Source of the DNA: Chitinophagales bacterium
GTDB taxonomy: Bacteria > Bacteroidota > Bacteroidia > Chitinophagales > Saprospiraceae
NCBI GenBank assembly: GCA_013298845.1
Contig: JAAFJN010000010.1
Location: 1 to 64,000 of the forward strand
DNA length: 64,000 nucleotides
Direction of reading: 5' to 3'
Shown here: in pieces, positions 8,027-16,866 of the stretch
Layout of the letters: every line of letters starts with the position of its first letter
How positions within the stretch are numbered: position 1 is the first letter of the stretch
The notes under the pieces: model-generated
The model's database searches: none
The model's input: the letters and a program-made list of their open reading frames with translations, nothing else
What the model was told of the DNA's origin: nothing
Made by a program: the position numbers and the translations under genes

Positions 8027-9622
8027 TCAGGATTGAACCTCCTGTACTTTTTTCCGGGTGAAACGATTTTTTAGCCAACGTATTCCACTTTCGAGGCGGT
8101 CGGTGCTAAACAGGGCTTCGTCGTTGCTGGCCCTTTTGGTCAAAATAAAGGCAATGGGCATCATAATGATACAGGGTGCCATAGCCGCCCAAAATGGCTC
8201 CAAAACGAACGATTCAGCCAGTTTTCGGCATAAAATAGTCAAAAATACAAAGGTCACAAAAAATACAATGGATACCAGAATCGGGTAACCAAACCCGCCC
8301 TTGCGAATAATGGCCCCCATTGGCCCCCCGATGAACAAAAACACAATGCACACCAGTGCGGAACCGTGTTTGGAGTACAGTTCATAACCAATTTTGGCGT
8401 TTTCGAGGCGACGGTTGTCAATTTGCGCAGTGCGGTTTTCAATGGTCGTTAAATGCAATTTGACTTGCCGTACGCCATCTTCCAGCATGTCTTTGTGAAA
8501 TTTTTCGGGAAAAGTGGCGAGAAATTCTGGGTAATCTTTGAGTGGTTTGTTGATTTCCTGCAACGGCGTACCCGGCGGAACACCCAGTGCTTTAAATGCA
8601 TCGGAAGGGGGTATCTGCGCGGGTTGTTGGTTGCGTAACTTCTTTTTTGAACTCGATTTGAGCAAATTGGCCTTGTTGATGCTGTCTTGTTTGGCCGCAA
8701 CCGGGTTCATTTGCAGCATCGGTTTGCGTTTCAGGTTGATGAGCATGTCGCCCGCCATGTCTTGCCGACCGTTGTAAATCATGACGTTAATGGAGTCAAT
8801 ACTGGCATTGAGTTGGTCAACGCCGAGCATCGAACGCTGAGACTTGAACCGCTCCTGATCGGTGGGATTCATTTCAAATTCCTGCATGTCCCACACTTTG
8901 GTCCACGATTTAAAATTGGTGCGTATAAACGGATACTTTTGTTTTTGTTGCACCCCGTTGCCGCCCGGTTCCTGGTACTGCGCCCCGTCGAAAAGGTTCA
9001 TCACAAAATAACGTTTATCAACGGTCGTAAACATTTGGCCGCTGTCGGCGAGGATTTGGCTGAATTTGGTCCGACCATTGTTGGTTTGGTCTTCAATGAT
9101 GACATTTCCAATGGTTTCGCCGTCTTTGGATTTTTCGCCCACCCGAATGATAAATTGGCGAAAATCTTCGTTAAACGTGCCTTTTTCAATCGAAAGCGCG
9201 GGTTTTTGTTTGCGAATGTCAAACAACCGCGAGCGAAACTGCAAATTGGCTTTGGGAATCAGGTAGTCGGAACAAAAATAAGAAAACAACGCAATGCCGG
9301 TGCACACAACCATGAGCGGCACCATTACCCGCAAAAGGGCAACCCCGGCCGATTTGAGACTGGAAAGTTCGTAGCGCTCGGCCAGGTTACCCATTACCAT
9401 CACCGACGCAATCAGCACCCCAATGGGCAACGCCATGGGGAAAGTGGAAATCGAGAGGTAACCAATCAGTTCGAGCATAATAAAAATACTCACCCCTTTG
9501 CCCGCAATTTCATCAATGTACAGCCATAAAAACTGCATGATGAGTACGAACAACGCGACCCCAAAAGCCACGAAAAATGGCCCGATAAAACTCTTCAGCA
9601 GTAATTTGTCAATCTGTTTCAT
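8027..9622 (-). CDS. LptF/LptG family lipopolysaccharide export permease
   Basis: 531 aa, YjgP/YjgQ family. With LptB these permeases form the inner-membrane ABC transporter that extracts LPS toward LptC. Membrane segments lie near residues 13-35, 48-75 and 98-122, then a long periplasmic region (about 125-430) and three more segments (about 430-510, from HGSALVCIVFLFIGGPMGAIIRKGGFGYP to CIIMMPIAFIL). The protein is longer than E. coli LptF/G (about 360 aa) because of an insert at about 265-370, rich in Lys/Gln/Pro. Which of LptF or LptG it is cannot be told. It lies 27 bp after rpe and 6 bp before the SET gene in a minus-strand operon. Confidence 0.9.
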   Translation of the reverse strand: MKQIDKLLLKSFIGPFFVAFGVALFVLIMQFLWLYIDEIAGKGVSIFIMLELIGYLSISTFPMALPIGVLIASVMVMGNLAERYELSSLKSAGVALLRVMVPLMVVCTGIALFSYFCSDYLIPKANLQFRSRLFDIRKQKPALSIEKGTFNEDFRQFIIRVGEKSKDGETIGNVIIEDQTNNGRTKFSQILADSGQMFTTVDKRYFVMNLFDGAQYQEPGGNGVQQKQKYPFIRTNFKSWTKVWDMQEFEMNPTDQERFKSQRSMLGVDQLNASIDSINVMIYNGRQDMAGDMLINLKRKPMLQMNPVAAKQDSINKANLLKSSSKKKLRNQQPAQIPPSDAFKALGVPPGTPLQEINKPLKDYPEFLATFPEKFHKDMLEDGVRQVKLHLTTIENRTAQIDNRRLENAKIGYELYSKHGSALVCIVFLFIGGPMGAIIRKGGFGYPILVSIVFFVTFVFLTILCRKLAESFVLEPFWAAMAPCIIMMPIAFILTKRASNDEALFSTDRLESGIRWLKNRFTRKKVQEVQS

Positions 9623-9649
9623 GCGTGTGTTTTCCCGGCGAATATGCGC

Positions 9650-10318
9650 CTAAAATTGTAATCCACCTAACGCTTTCATGGCGCTGATCGTTGCCTCGGG
9701 GTCTTTGGACGCAAAAACACTGCTACCGGCGACTAATACGTTGGCCCCGGCTTTGAGCAAACTTTCGGCGTTTTGTAAACCCACGCCTCCGTCAATTTCG
9801 ATGAGCGTTGCGGCGTTGCGCTCTTCAATCATACTGCGGAGTTTTTGGGTTTTGGGCAAGGTTTGATAAATGAACTTTTGCCCGCCAAAACCCGGATTTA
9901 CCGACATCAAACACACCAAATCCAGGTCTTCGATGAGGTCTTCCAACACCGAAACGGGAGTGTGCGGATTGAGCGCCACACCGGCTTTGGCTCCGGTGGC
10001 TTTTATCTGCTGAATGGTGCGGTGCAAATGTGGACAAGCCTCGTAGTGAACCGTAATTACTTCGGCTCCGGCGGCCCTGAATTGTTCAATGTAACGCTCG
10101 GGTTCCACAATCATCAGGTGTACATCGAGGGGTTTTTGGGCCATTTTAGCCATTGCTTCCACGATAAACATCCCAAAAGTGATATTGGGAACAAAACGCC
10201 CGTCCATCACATCTACGTGAAACCAATCGGCTTCGCTGCGGTTTACCATCGCCATATCATCGGCGAGTTTGGTGAAATCGGCGGCCAGCAAAGAGGGCGC
10301 TATCAAGTGTTTTTTCAT
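9650..10318 (-). CDS. rpe: Ribulose-phosphate 3-epimerase
   Basis: 222 aa TIM barrel interconverting D-ribulose-5-phosphate and D-xylulose-5-phosphate in the pentose phosphate pathway. Family motifs are all present: PSLLAADF, FHVDVMDGRFVPNI (metal His and Asp), DVHLMI, SVNPGFGGQKFI (phosphate loop) and IEIDGGV. Length is standard. Its ATG overlaps the stop of the upstream hypothetical gene by four bases (ATGA), so the pair is coupled, and the LptF/G-like gene follows after 27 bp. Cytoplasmic. Confidence 0.96.
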   Translation of the reverse strand: MKKHLIAPSLLAADFTKLADDMAMVNRSEADWFHVDVMDGRFVPNITFGMFIVEAMAKMAQKPLDVHLMIVEPERYIEQFRAAGAEVITVHYEACPHLHRTIQQIKATGAKAGVALNPHTPVSVLEDLIEDLDLVCLMSVNPGFGGQKFIYQTLPKTQKLRSMIEERNAATLIEIDGGVGLQNAESLLKAGANVLVAGSSVFASKDPEATISAMKALGGLQF

Positions 10319-10866
10319 GCTTTATCTTTTGTTTCAAAATTCATTTTAAACCCGATGCGTTGGTTAGGTTCGGGTGCGTCGTCGTCGTAGTCTTCCCAAT
10401 TATTGACTTCGGTGACAAATGTTTCCAGGTGTCGGAGAATAAACGGTGTTTTTATTTCTTCGGGGCGGTAAATCGCGATGGTTTTGGGTGGCTGTGGCTG
10501 GCCGTATTTTTCAATAAAAGGATAGTTGATGAGCACCAGAATTTTGCCGTTGAACAGTTGCTGGTACACCAATGAACCATTCTGTTTGATAAGGTCGCGT
10601 TTGAGGCCATCACCCACGGGTTCACCCAAGCCGCTGCTGCCAACACCCAAGGAAAAAACAACCGCCTCCAGGTTTTGGATTTCGCGGCGATGCTCAATTT
10701 TGCCCGGCAAACCGACGATACTCACGGCTTCTTTTAATTGATTGATGATGGCTTGACAAAGTTCACCTTGCCACAAGTTGCGATAATTTACCGTGTTTTG
10801 GAGGGTTTCCTGGTATTTTTGAACCCTTTGTTTCAGGTTGTTGTAATCTGTGTCCTCTAGTGTCAT
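10315..10866 (-). CDS. Uncharacterised 183-aa cytoplasmic protein
   Basis: I do not recognise a family. The N-terminal 45 residues look like an amphipathic helix pair (LKQRVQKYQETLQNTVNYRNLW). The middle is alpha/beta, with LEAVVFSLGVGSSGLGEPVGDGLKR and the hydrophobic strand GKILVLINYPFIEKYG. The C-terminus is acidic (WEDYDDDAPEPNQ). No signal peptide or membrane segment. It is the first gene of the operon with rpe, the LptF/G-like gene and the SET gene, overlaps rpe by four bases, and has a good promoter at 10892-10923. The tight coupling argues it is a real gene. Confidence 0.75.
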   Translation of the reverse strand: MTLEDTDYNNLKQRVQKYQETLQNTVNYRNLWQGELCQAIINQLKEAVSIVGLPGKIEHRREIQNLEAVVFSLGVGSSGLGEPVGDGLKRDLIKQNGSLVYQQLFNGKILVLINYPFIEKYGQPQPPKTIAIYRPEEIKTPFILRHLETFVTEVNNWEDYDDDAPEPNQRIGFKMNFETKDKA

Positions 10867-10891
10867 AATTTTGTGGTGGATTTAGAGCGGG

Positions 10892-10923
10892 CAAACCTAC
10901 GATAAAAAAATGCACGCTCCAAT
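10892..10923 (-). promoter_or_regulatory. Promoter of the hypothetical-rpe-lptF/G-SET operon
   Basis: Minus strand: ATTG (10923-10920), a 20-base spacer and TAGGTTTG (10899-10892). The -7 box is perfect and the -33 box has one mismatch to the Bacteroidota consensus. The start codon at 10866 lies about 20 bases past the expected transcription start. Confidence 0.55.
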
Positions 10924-10938
10924 TTTTTGTTTATTACT

Positions 10939-10996
10939 ACGTTTTGCCCACGCAAAACGTTATCGTATTCACGTATAACATTGTACGGCAGTACAA
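10939..10996. promoter_or_regulatory. Two inverted repeats in the divergent region before the YceI gene
   Basis: The first is a perfect 9-bp palindrome, ACGTTTTGC (10939-10947), loop CCAC, GCAAAACGT (10952-10960). The second is TTGTAC (10981-10986), loop GGCA, GTACAA (10991-10996). They lie between the divergent operon at 10866 and the YceI gene at 11053 and are candidate operators. No T-run follows, which argues against termination. Confidence 0.6.
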
Positions 10997-11052
10997 CTTC
11001 ATTTTTACAAAAAAACAACCGCGCTGCCGATCGGTTCAACCTATTTTATTAA

Positions 11053-11733
11053 ATGTCAAAATCATTTTTAGTACTCAGCACTGTTGCTTTAATGGCGCTC
11101 GCCGCGTTTCCCGCTTGTAAAAACGAACCCAAAACCGCCGAGGCTGAAAAACCCGCCGCGCCGGAAAAAATCCAAATGACACCCACACCATCACCCGAAG
11201 GTGCCGCAGTTTATAATATTACCGAAGGAACGGTGTACTGGACCGGTCGCAAATCGGTAAAAGGCCAACACAATGGCAAAATGAACGTAAAAGCCGGTTC
11301 GGTTATCGTAAAAGAAGGCCGTATTTTGGGGGGTAAAATTCAGGTGGATATGACGTCGCTCGAAATTATGGACGAACTCGACGATACCCAAAAAGGACAG
11401 TTGTTGGGGCACCTCAAATCCGACGATTTTTTTGGAGCCAACCGTTACCCAACGGCCGAATTTACCATTCAGGAACAATTGCCCAGCAATACTCCCGATT
11501 TTAATAACGTCATTGCGGGGACTTTAACCATGAAAGACAAGACTAATCCGGTGAATATTCCGGTAAAACTCAAATTAGACGAGAACGAACTTTCGGCGGA
11601 ATCGGCCACTTTTATTATTAACCGCACCAAATGGGGCATCAACTTCGGTTCCGGCATTATTGGAACCGTAAAAGATAAAATGATTGACGATAACGTGTCG
11701 GTTGCTATTACAATCAAAGCAAAAAAGGGCTAA
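11053..11733 (+). CDS. YceI-family lipoprotein
   Basis: 226 aa. The N-terminus has a lipoprotein signal with lipobox AFPAC, so Cys22 is probably lipidated. A low-complexity Lys/Glu/Pro linker (about 25-50) leads into a YceI beta barrel, from YNITEGTVYWTGRKSVKGQHNG through HLKSDDFFGANRYPTAEFTI to INRTKWGINFGSG. YceI barrels bind isoprenoid or other long hydrophobic ligands in the periplasm; the ligand here is unknown. It is a single gene, and two inverted repeats lie upstream. No clear ribosome-binding site is visible, which is usual for Bacteroidota. Confidence 0.93.
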   Translation: MSKSFLVLSTVALMALAAFPACKNEPKTAEAEKPAAPEKIQMTPTPSPEGAAVYNITEGTVYWTGRKSVKGQHNGKMNVKAGSVIVKEGRILGGKIQVDMTSLEIMDELDDTQKGQLLGHLKSDDFFGANRYPTAEFTIQEQLPSNTPDFNNVIAGTLTMKDKTNPVNIPVKLKLDENELSAESATFIINRTKWGINFGSGIIGTVKDKMIDDNVSVAITIKAKKG

Positions 11734-11822
11734 ATCCGGCTCCGTGCGGCGGTTTGGATTTTGCTTTTGGGTTTCCCGGTACAAAACTCAAACCGCCCCG
11801 GAGTGTGCCCTGAACGCAGGTC

Positions 11823-14630
11823 TCATTGACCTCCTTCGCGGTGAGGCACAGTCTGTACCGCCGCATTAAACAATGTTAACTGTTGGATACGGGTACCAAC
11901 CAAACTGCCCAAACGAATTCCTTCTTCGCAATCCATTCGGTAATGTACCCCGTTATACAGCCGAGAAAGGGCATTTTCGTATGCCATACTTTTAAAATTG
12001 GAAAAAGAACGGGGCATCCCCAAAAGTTCTTTTCGATTGACATAACTGTTGTCGGTCATTTCAAAATTTTCTCCAAACACCTGCTCCAATACACCAATTG
12101 CCGCATACCCGAAAGTAGCGTGCCCCGATGGAAACGACGGAAACGGCGGCGCTTCGTGCAAGGGACTCCAGTTAGGCTCAATATTGCGTCGAATATAAGT
12201 GGCGGGCCTTTCGACATTGTACAGGTATTTGGAATACCAACACGTTACGGCGGCGTCGTTGAGGGCGATACCCAGTTTCAGATAAAGGCCCAATACCGTT
12301 TTGAGGGATGGCGGCTGCTGCTCTACGGCCTGGTGCGCAATGGAAATCCAGCGGGCAGTTGTGGTAAATGAAACACCGGAGAAATCATCGCTCCAAAAAT
12401 TCGCAATCCATTGTTTTTCGGGCGATAAGGGTTGCGAAATAGCGTAAACCTCCATCGCTTGTGCAAACATAACCGAGCCTTTATCTTCCGAAAAATGGGG
12501 CTTTACCGGGGGGATGCCTATTTCATCTACGTGCAAATAAAAAGTGCGCGCTTTCCCCCAATGCGGCAACAACGCCGGGTAACGTTCGTTGCTGTCCGGT
12601 TGCCACCCTCCGGCTTGTTGCGGCAGAATAAAATTGCGGTCGTAATTAAACAAGTGCGCCATGTGCCCAATCGAATCGGTGGCCGACCAGGCGCACACGG
12701 CCTGCGCTACGGTTTTGCCATATTGAGCGGAGGCATTGATTTCTTCTTCGGTGTATTCCTGGCTGAATTGGGCCAAAAAATGTTCCGAAAGTGCTAAATA
12801 GCGCTGTTTTGACGTCATTTCGGTTGTCGCGAAGAAGTAGTTCGTCATGACGGAATAGGCCGAATTTAAAGCAATTGCCGGAATAAATTTTTGATCCGAA
12901 CTCCAAATGGGCGGCACCAAACCACCCGTTTCTTTGGCAATGGACACCCCATTTTTATACAAAGGCAATCCGGTTTCCCACGCGGCAATACCCATGTACG
13001 CGAACATACGCGCGCTCACGGGAGGCCGATAACCTTCGGTGTTTTGGTCCAAATCCACCAGTAATTTATTCCACTCCTGAACTACGGTCACGGCATCTTT
13101 TGATTCGGAGGGTTCTTCTCCCGAGGGCCTGCAACCACTCCACACAACCGCCGCAACTACCAACGCGTAAAATAGCCGCGCGAGACTTTTGAGGCGCAAA
13201 TTGGTGGTGTGAAGGTGTTTTTGGGGTACGTGCATATTACTGTCGGGTACCGCCAACTCAACCGGCTCGTTGAGGGCAAAAAGCAGCGTAAAAGTGGTGC
13301 CATTATGTTCATCTGATTGGACGCGCAGATCAATTTGGTGCAATTTGACGATACTTTTTACCAGAGAAAGCCCCACGCCCGAGCCTTTTTGGCGGGTATG
13401 CTGGGTGCTCCGGTAAAAGGGTTCAAAAATGCGTTCTATTTCATCGGGAGGGATGGGTGCCCCGGCGTTAGATACGGCAATTTCCAGTTGGTTATCGGGT
13501 TGAAGGCCGATCCGGGCCACCACCGTTTTATCGGGTGAAAACTTGCACCCGTTTTCAAATAAATTTAAAAGAGCGGTGCGCAACAAGGCTTCATTGCCCT
13601 GTACACACATCAACGATTCGTCTTCGGGTAATTGGTCAATTTGGATTTTTACGGTGTATTCCGGGTGGTTTTTTAACAAAGCCGCCCGCGTTTGGTACAA
13701 GAGTTCATCGGGGCGGATGGGTTCCATCTCGATTGTGTTTTCCTGCGAGTGAATACGCGCCAATTGTAATAATTTATCGGCAGTATCGGTCATATTTTGC
13801 ACGTATTCTTGCAGCGAACGGAGTAGTGTATCTTGTTCTGAATGCAACCCGGTTTTGTTTTGAGCCAGTTGTAACTGAGCGTGCATGGCCGCAAGGGGGT
13901 TGCGTAATTCGTGCGACACATTGGAAATAAACCCTTTTTGCATGTAAAATGCGTATTCTATGCGGTCCAATAAGCGGTTAAAAGTAGCCGCCAAATGGGA
14001 AAGTTCGTCTTTTTGGTGTTCATTTTTGATCCGTTTACTCAAATCGGTGGGTAAAATATGTTCCACCTCGTGAACGATATGCGAAACTGGATACAAGGCT
14101 TGCCCGGCGTAAAACCACCCACCATAAGCCACCGCCAAAACGACCAGAACTAACGTTACCAAAAGGATGTTTTGCAGTTGGTATAATTTGGAAAAATCGG
14201 GCCGATCTTCCGAAATAACCAGGTAGTTACCACCCGACGATGACATAATATTGGTGGTAAAAATGGCAAAACCATCTTGTTGCAACTTGCAGGTGCCCGC
14301 TTTTCGGTACGTGGCCAACTGGCTGGGCGTAGGCAGGTTCCCCACGGTATTCAAGGCAAATACCAGTTGCATTTTAGGGTCGAGGATCAGGATATTCCCG
14401 GCATCGGGCAGGCGATCGGCGGGGTTACCCACGTTTACATCAATGGGTTTTAGTTCATCCTCGTGTTTTAGTACCATGTGCGCCGTCATTCGTGCTTTCC
14501 CCTCCAACAGCGTAAAGAACTCGTTTTCAACGTGATACTTAAATTGCTGGTAAATAAACACCAATGCCGCAATAAAAATGCAGGCCGTTAGCAACATGAA
14601 CTGAAGCGTAAGTCGTGTTCTTATTTTCAT
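11823..14630 (-). CDS. Histidine kinase fused to a vanadium haloperoxidase/PAP2 domain
   Basis: 935 aa in one uninterrupted frame. Segment 1 (1-452) is a standard sensor kinase: TM1 about 10-28, sensor loop 30-152, TM2 about 154-174, HAMP, phospho-acceptor His240 in SHELRNPL, N-box Asn360, G1 SNAGAPI, F-box FEPFYRS and G2 GSGVGLSLV. Segment 2 begins near Met466 with a basic stretch and a third hydrophobic helix (about 483-498, LARLFYALVVAAVVW) followed by SGC500, a lipobox-like site with an atypical Trp at -3. Segment 3 (510-935) has the full acid-phosphatase/haloperoxidase signature: K801-x6-R808-P809, PSGH at 834-837, and S889-R890-x5-H896-x3-D900. Predicted topology puts the kinase in the cytoplasm and the haloperoxidase in the periplasm. 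The start codon overlaps the response regulator stop (TAATG). Segment 3 is paralogous to the gene at 15459. An internal start at 13235 (Met466) would give a free lipoprotein. Confidence 0.85.
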   Translation of the reverse strand: MKIRTRLTLQFMLLTACIFIAALVFIYQQFKYHVENEFFTLLEGKARMTAHMVLKHEDELKPIDVNVGNPADRLPDAGNILILDPKMQLVFALNTVGNLPTPSQLATYRKAGTCKLQQDGFAIFTTNIMSSSGGNYLVISEDRPDFSKLYQLQNILLVTLVLVVLAVAYGGWFYAGQALYPVSHIVHEVEHILPTDLSKRIKNEHQKDELSHLAATFNRLLDRIEYAFYMQKGFISNVSHELRNPLAAMHAQLQLAQNKTGLHSEQDTLLRSLQEYVQNMTDTADKLLQLARIHSQENTIEMEPIRPDELLYQTRAALLKNHPEYTVKIQIDQLPEDESLMCVQGNEALLRTALLNLFENGCKFSPDKTVVARIGLQPDNQLEIAVSNAGAPIPPDEIERIFEPFYRSTQHTRQKGSGVGLSLVKSIVKLHQIDLRVQSDEHNGTTFTLLFALNEPVELAVPDSNMHVPQKHLHTTNLRLKSLARLFYALVVAAVVWSGCRPSGEEPSESKDAVTVVQEWNKLLVDLDQNTEGYRPPVSARMFAYMGIAAWETGLPLYKNGVSIAKETGGLVPPIWSSDQKFIPAIALNSAYSVMTNYFFATTEMTSKQRYLALSEHFLAQFSQEYTEEEINASAQYGKTVAQAVCAWSATDSIGHMAHLFNYDRNFILPQQAGGWQPDSNERYPALLPHWGKARTFYLHVDEIGIPPVKPHFSEDKGSVMFAQAMEVYAISQPLSPEKQWIANFWSDDFSGVSFTTTARWISIAHQAVEQQPPSLKTVLGLYLKLGIALNDAAVTCWYSKYLYNVERPATYIRRNIEPNWSPLHEAPPFPSFPSGHATFGYAAIGVLEQVFGENFEMTDNSYVNRKELLGMPRSFSNFKSMAYENALSRLYNGVHYRMDCEEGIRLGSLVGTRIQQLTLFNAAVQTVPHREGGQ

Positions 14631-15304
14631 TATTCTTTAACGATATAACCCACCCCGTGATGGGTATGAATTAGTTTTTTTTCAAACTTTTTATCAACTT
14701 TATTGCGGATATACCCGATGTAAACCTCAATAACGTTGGTGTTAATTTGTTCATCAATATTCCAAACCTGTTCCAATAACTCTGTTTTGGAAATAACCCG
14801 GCCCTGGTTGCGAACGAGGTAGGTCAGTAAGGCAAATTCGCGGGGGGTAAGGATAATTTTTTCATTGCTGCGCCATACTTCCAACGTTTGAAGGTCCATT
14901 TCCAGGTCTTGAAAAACCAGTTTACTGGACACTGATGAGATATTGTGCGCCCGGCGGACCAATGCCTGAATCCGCGCCAACAATTCGCGTAAATCAAATG
15001 GTTTGGAAAGGTAATCATCGGCACCGGACTCTAAACCCAAAACCTTGTCTTCGGGTTGATACAAAGCCGATAATAACAAAATTGGGGTGGTTATATGGGC
15101 ATTTCTTATTTTTTTACAGAGTTCGACGCCATTTAGTTGTGGCATAATTATATCGCTGACAATGACATCATATTCGCTTTTTTGGGCCATTTGAAGACCC
15201 GTCGCTCCGTCAAAAGCGCAATGAACGATTATTTGGGCGTCTTCCAAAAATGCCTTGACACTTTCGGCAACCTTCAATTCATCTTCAATTAATAATACCT
15301 TCAT
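14630..15304 (-). CDS. OmpR-family response regulator
   Basis: 224 aa. The receiver domain (1-115) has phospho-acceptor Asp51 in VIVSDIIMPQ, the acidic pocket in LLIEDE, the switch residue in LLLSA and Lys in YLSKPFD. The C-terminal winged helix (about 128-224) is OmpR/PhoB type: LTPREFALLTYLVRNQGRV and VIEVYIGYIRNKVDKKF, ending in HTHHGVGYIVKE. It acts as a DNA-binding regulator phosphorylated by the kinase whose ATG overlaps its stop codon. The divergent haloperoxidase-like gene (15459) is the obvious target. The 13-bp palindrome TGCGCGATGCGCA at 15328-15340 lies just upstream of its own start. Confidence 0.95.
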   Translation of the reverse strand: MKVLLIEDELKVAESVKAFLEDAQIIVHCAFDGATGLQMAQKSEYDVIVSDIIMPQLNGVELCKKIRNAHITTPILLLSALYQPEDKVLGLESGADDYLSKPFDLRELLARIQALVRRAHNISSVSSKLVFQDLEMDLQTLEVWRSNEKIILTPREFALLTYLVRNQGRVISKTELLEQVWNIDEQINTNVIEVYIGYIRNKVDKKFEKKLIHTHHGVGYIVKE

Positions 15305-15384
15305 GTAAGGGCAAATATCTAAACTATTGCGCGATGCGCAGCAGTTGCGTTGTATTTCTTAGAATTTTCTTATCGGTTTTTTTA

Positions 15385-15414
15385 TTTGCTCCGCCAATTT
15401 TGGCCTGAACTTTG
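15385..15414 (+). promoter_or_regulatory. Candidate promoter of the haloperoxidase-like lipoprotein gene
   Basis: TTTG (15385-15388), an 18-base spacer and GAACTTTG (15407-15414, one mismatch to TAnnTTTG) lie about 45 bases before the start codon. The spacing is one base short of the usual range, so this is a weaker match than others in the window. Confidence 0.4.
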
Positions 15415-15458
15415 TACCCGAAACTTTTAATACCATACATTCTTAATCAAGAACAAAC

Positions 15459-16841
15459 ATGAATTTTTTTAAACACAACTTTTTGTTGGGTTTTATGGCT
15501 TTCCTCTTGTTGGCTAGTATCATAATCCCCGCCTGTAAAACGAACGAAACGGACACCCCGGAGGCCGCACTGGTCAGTTCATTCGATAACGACGTTATTT
15601 ACGAATGGAACGAACTATTTCTCGAAATAGAACGCTACGCTGCTGGTTATCGGCCTGGCCCCGCACCCCGGGCTTTGGCTTATTTGGGGCTTTCGGCCTA
15701 TGAAGCCTGTTTGAAAGGTATGCCGGACCACAATTCGGTGGCTAATTTGTATGCTGGTCTCACCATTCCGGAGGCCGATAACACCGAGTACCACTGGCCT
15801 ACGGTGATTAATGCCTCTTATGGTTATCTTATGCCCCGTTTTTTCGCAAATGTAGATGAAAATTTGCGTCAAAAGATCCTGGTAATGGAAAATAAATGGA
15901 ACGAGCAAAGCCGGGAAACCCTCAGCACCGAGGTTTTTGAACGCTCGCGCAAGTACGGTATTGACGTAGCCGCTGCGGTGTGGGAATATTCAAAAACGGA
16001 CGTTATTGGCCACGATCACTACCTTGATCCATTTCAAAATTATAACTGGAATGAATTTTACGACAGTGAAGGCGATTGGCGCCCAACTTTCCCCGGCCCG
16101 GGCAAACCCATGGGCGGAGTTTGGGGCGGTGCCCGCACTTTTGCAATTACCGAAAAACTATGTCGTAAACCCCTGAATTATTCAGCAGCACCAACTTCTG
16201 AATTGTACGCCCAGGCATTGGAAGTGTACGCTCAAAATACCCCAACGCTTTCTTACGAAGATGAATGGGTGGGCGAATTTTGGAGCGACGACTTGCTCAA
16301 TCTTACATTCAGCCCGGGTCCACGCTGGTTGGCGGTTGGCGATCAGGTATTACGTTTGGAAAAAAGTAATCTCGAAATAGCACTGTTTATGACCATCAAA
16401 ATGGGTTTCACCCTTAACGATTCGGCCGTTGCTTGCTGGTTCTCTAAATTCTTTTACAACGTAGAACGCCCACAAACGTACATCAACCGCGTTATTGATC
16501 CTACTTGGAAACCTGCTTTGTATAACCCACTCACGGGTGAAGAAGGCGTAACGCCCTCGTTCCCGGCTTATCCTTCTGGCCACTCCACTATGGGTGCCGC
16601 CGGTGCCGAAATCCTGGGCGATCTTTTTGGGTATGCTTACGCCATGACCGATCGTTGCCACGAAAAGCGCGTTGAGTTTGAAGGCACTCCCCGTACTTTT
16701 GGTAGTTTCTTCGAAATGGCACAGGAAAATGCCTGGTCTCGCGTGCCACTGGGTGTGCACTTTCGCATGGATTGCGAAGAAGGTGTTCGCTTTGGTACCG
16801 AAATTGGTCGCAAGATTAATAACCTGCCCTGGAAAAAATAA
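15459..16841 (+). CDS. Vanadium-dependent haloperoxidase/PAP2-family lipoprotein
   Basis: 460 aa. Signal with lipobox IIPAC (Cys26) predicts lipidation and an extracytoplasmic site. The catalytic signature is complete: K330-x6-R337-P338, PSGH at 372-375, S427-R428-x5-H434-x3-D438. The same fold binds vanadate in haloperoxidases, which oxidise halides with H2O2, or acts as a phosphatase; sequence alone does not decide. It is clearly paralogous to the C-terminal half of the neighbouring histidine kinase: KFFYNVERPQTYI against KYLYNVERPATYI, and GVHFRMDCEEGVRFG against GVHYRMDCEEGIRLG. It is divergent from the response regulator gene and ends at a strong terminator. Confidence 0.9.
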   Translation: MNFFKHNFLLGFMAFLLLASIIIPACKTNETDTPEAALVSSFDNDVIYEWNELFLEIERYAAGYRPGPAPRALAYLGLSAYEACLKGMPDHNSVANLYAGLTIPEADNTEYHWPTVINASYGYLMPRFFANVDENLRQKILVMENKWNEQSRETLSTEVFERSRKYGIDVAAAVWEYSKTDVIGHDHYLDPFQNYNWNEFYDSEGDWRPTFPGPGKPMGGVWGGARTFAITEKLCRKPLNYSAAPTSELYAQALEVYAQNTPTLSYEDEWVGEFWSDDLLNLTFSPGPRWLAVGDQVLRLEKSNLEIALFMTIKMGFTLNDSAVACWFSKFFYNVERPQTYINRVIDPTWKPALYNPLTGEEGVTPSFPAYPSGHSTMGAAGAEILGDLFGYAYAMTDRCHEKRVEFEGTPRTFGSFFEMAQENAWSRVPLGVHFRMDCEEGVRFGTEIGRKINNLPWKK

Positions 16842-16866
16842 AAATTTTCAGCAGTAAAACAGTGCG

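Noticed and set aside
8687-9529. 280-codon frame antisense to the LptF/G permease gene
   Set aside because: The opposite frame encodes a clear membrane protein; this one is rich in His/Arg/Asn with no domain.
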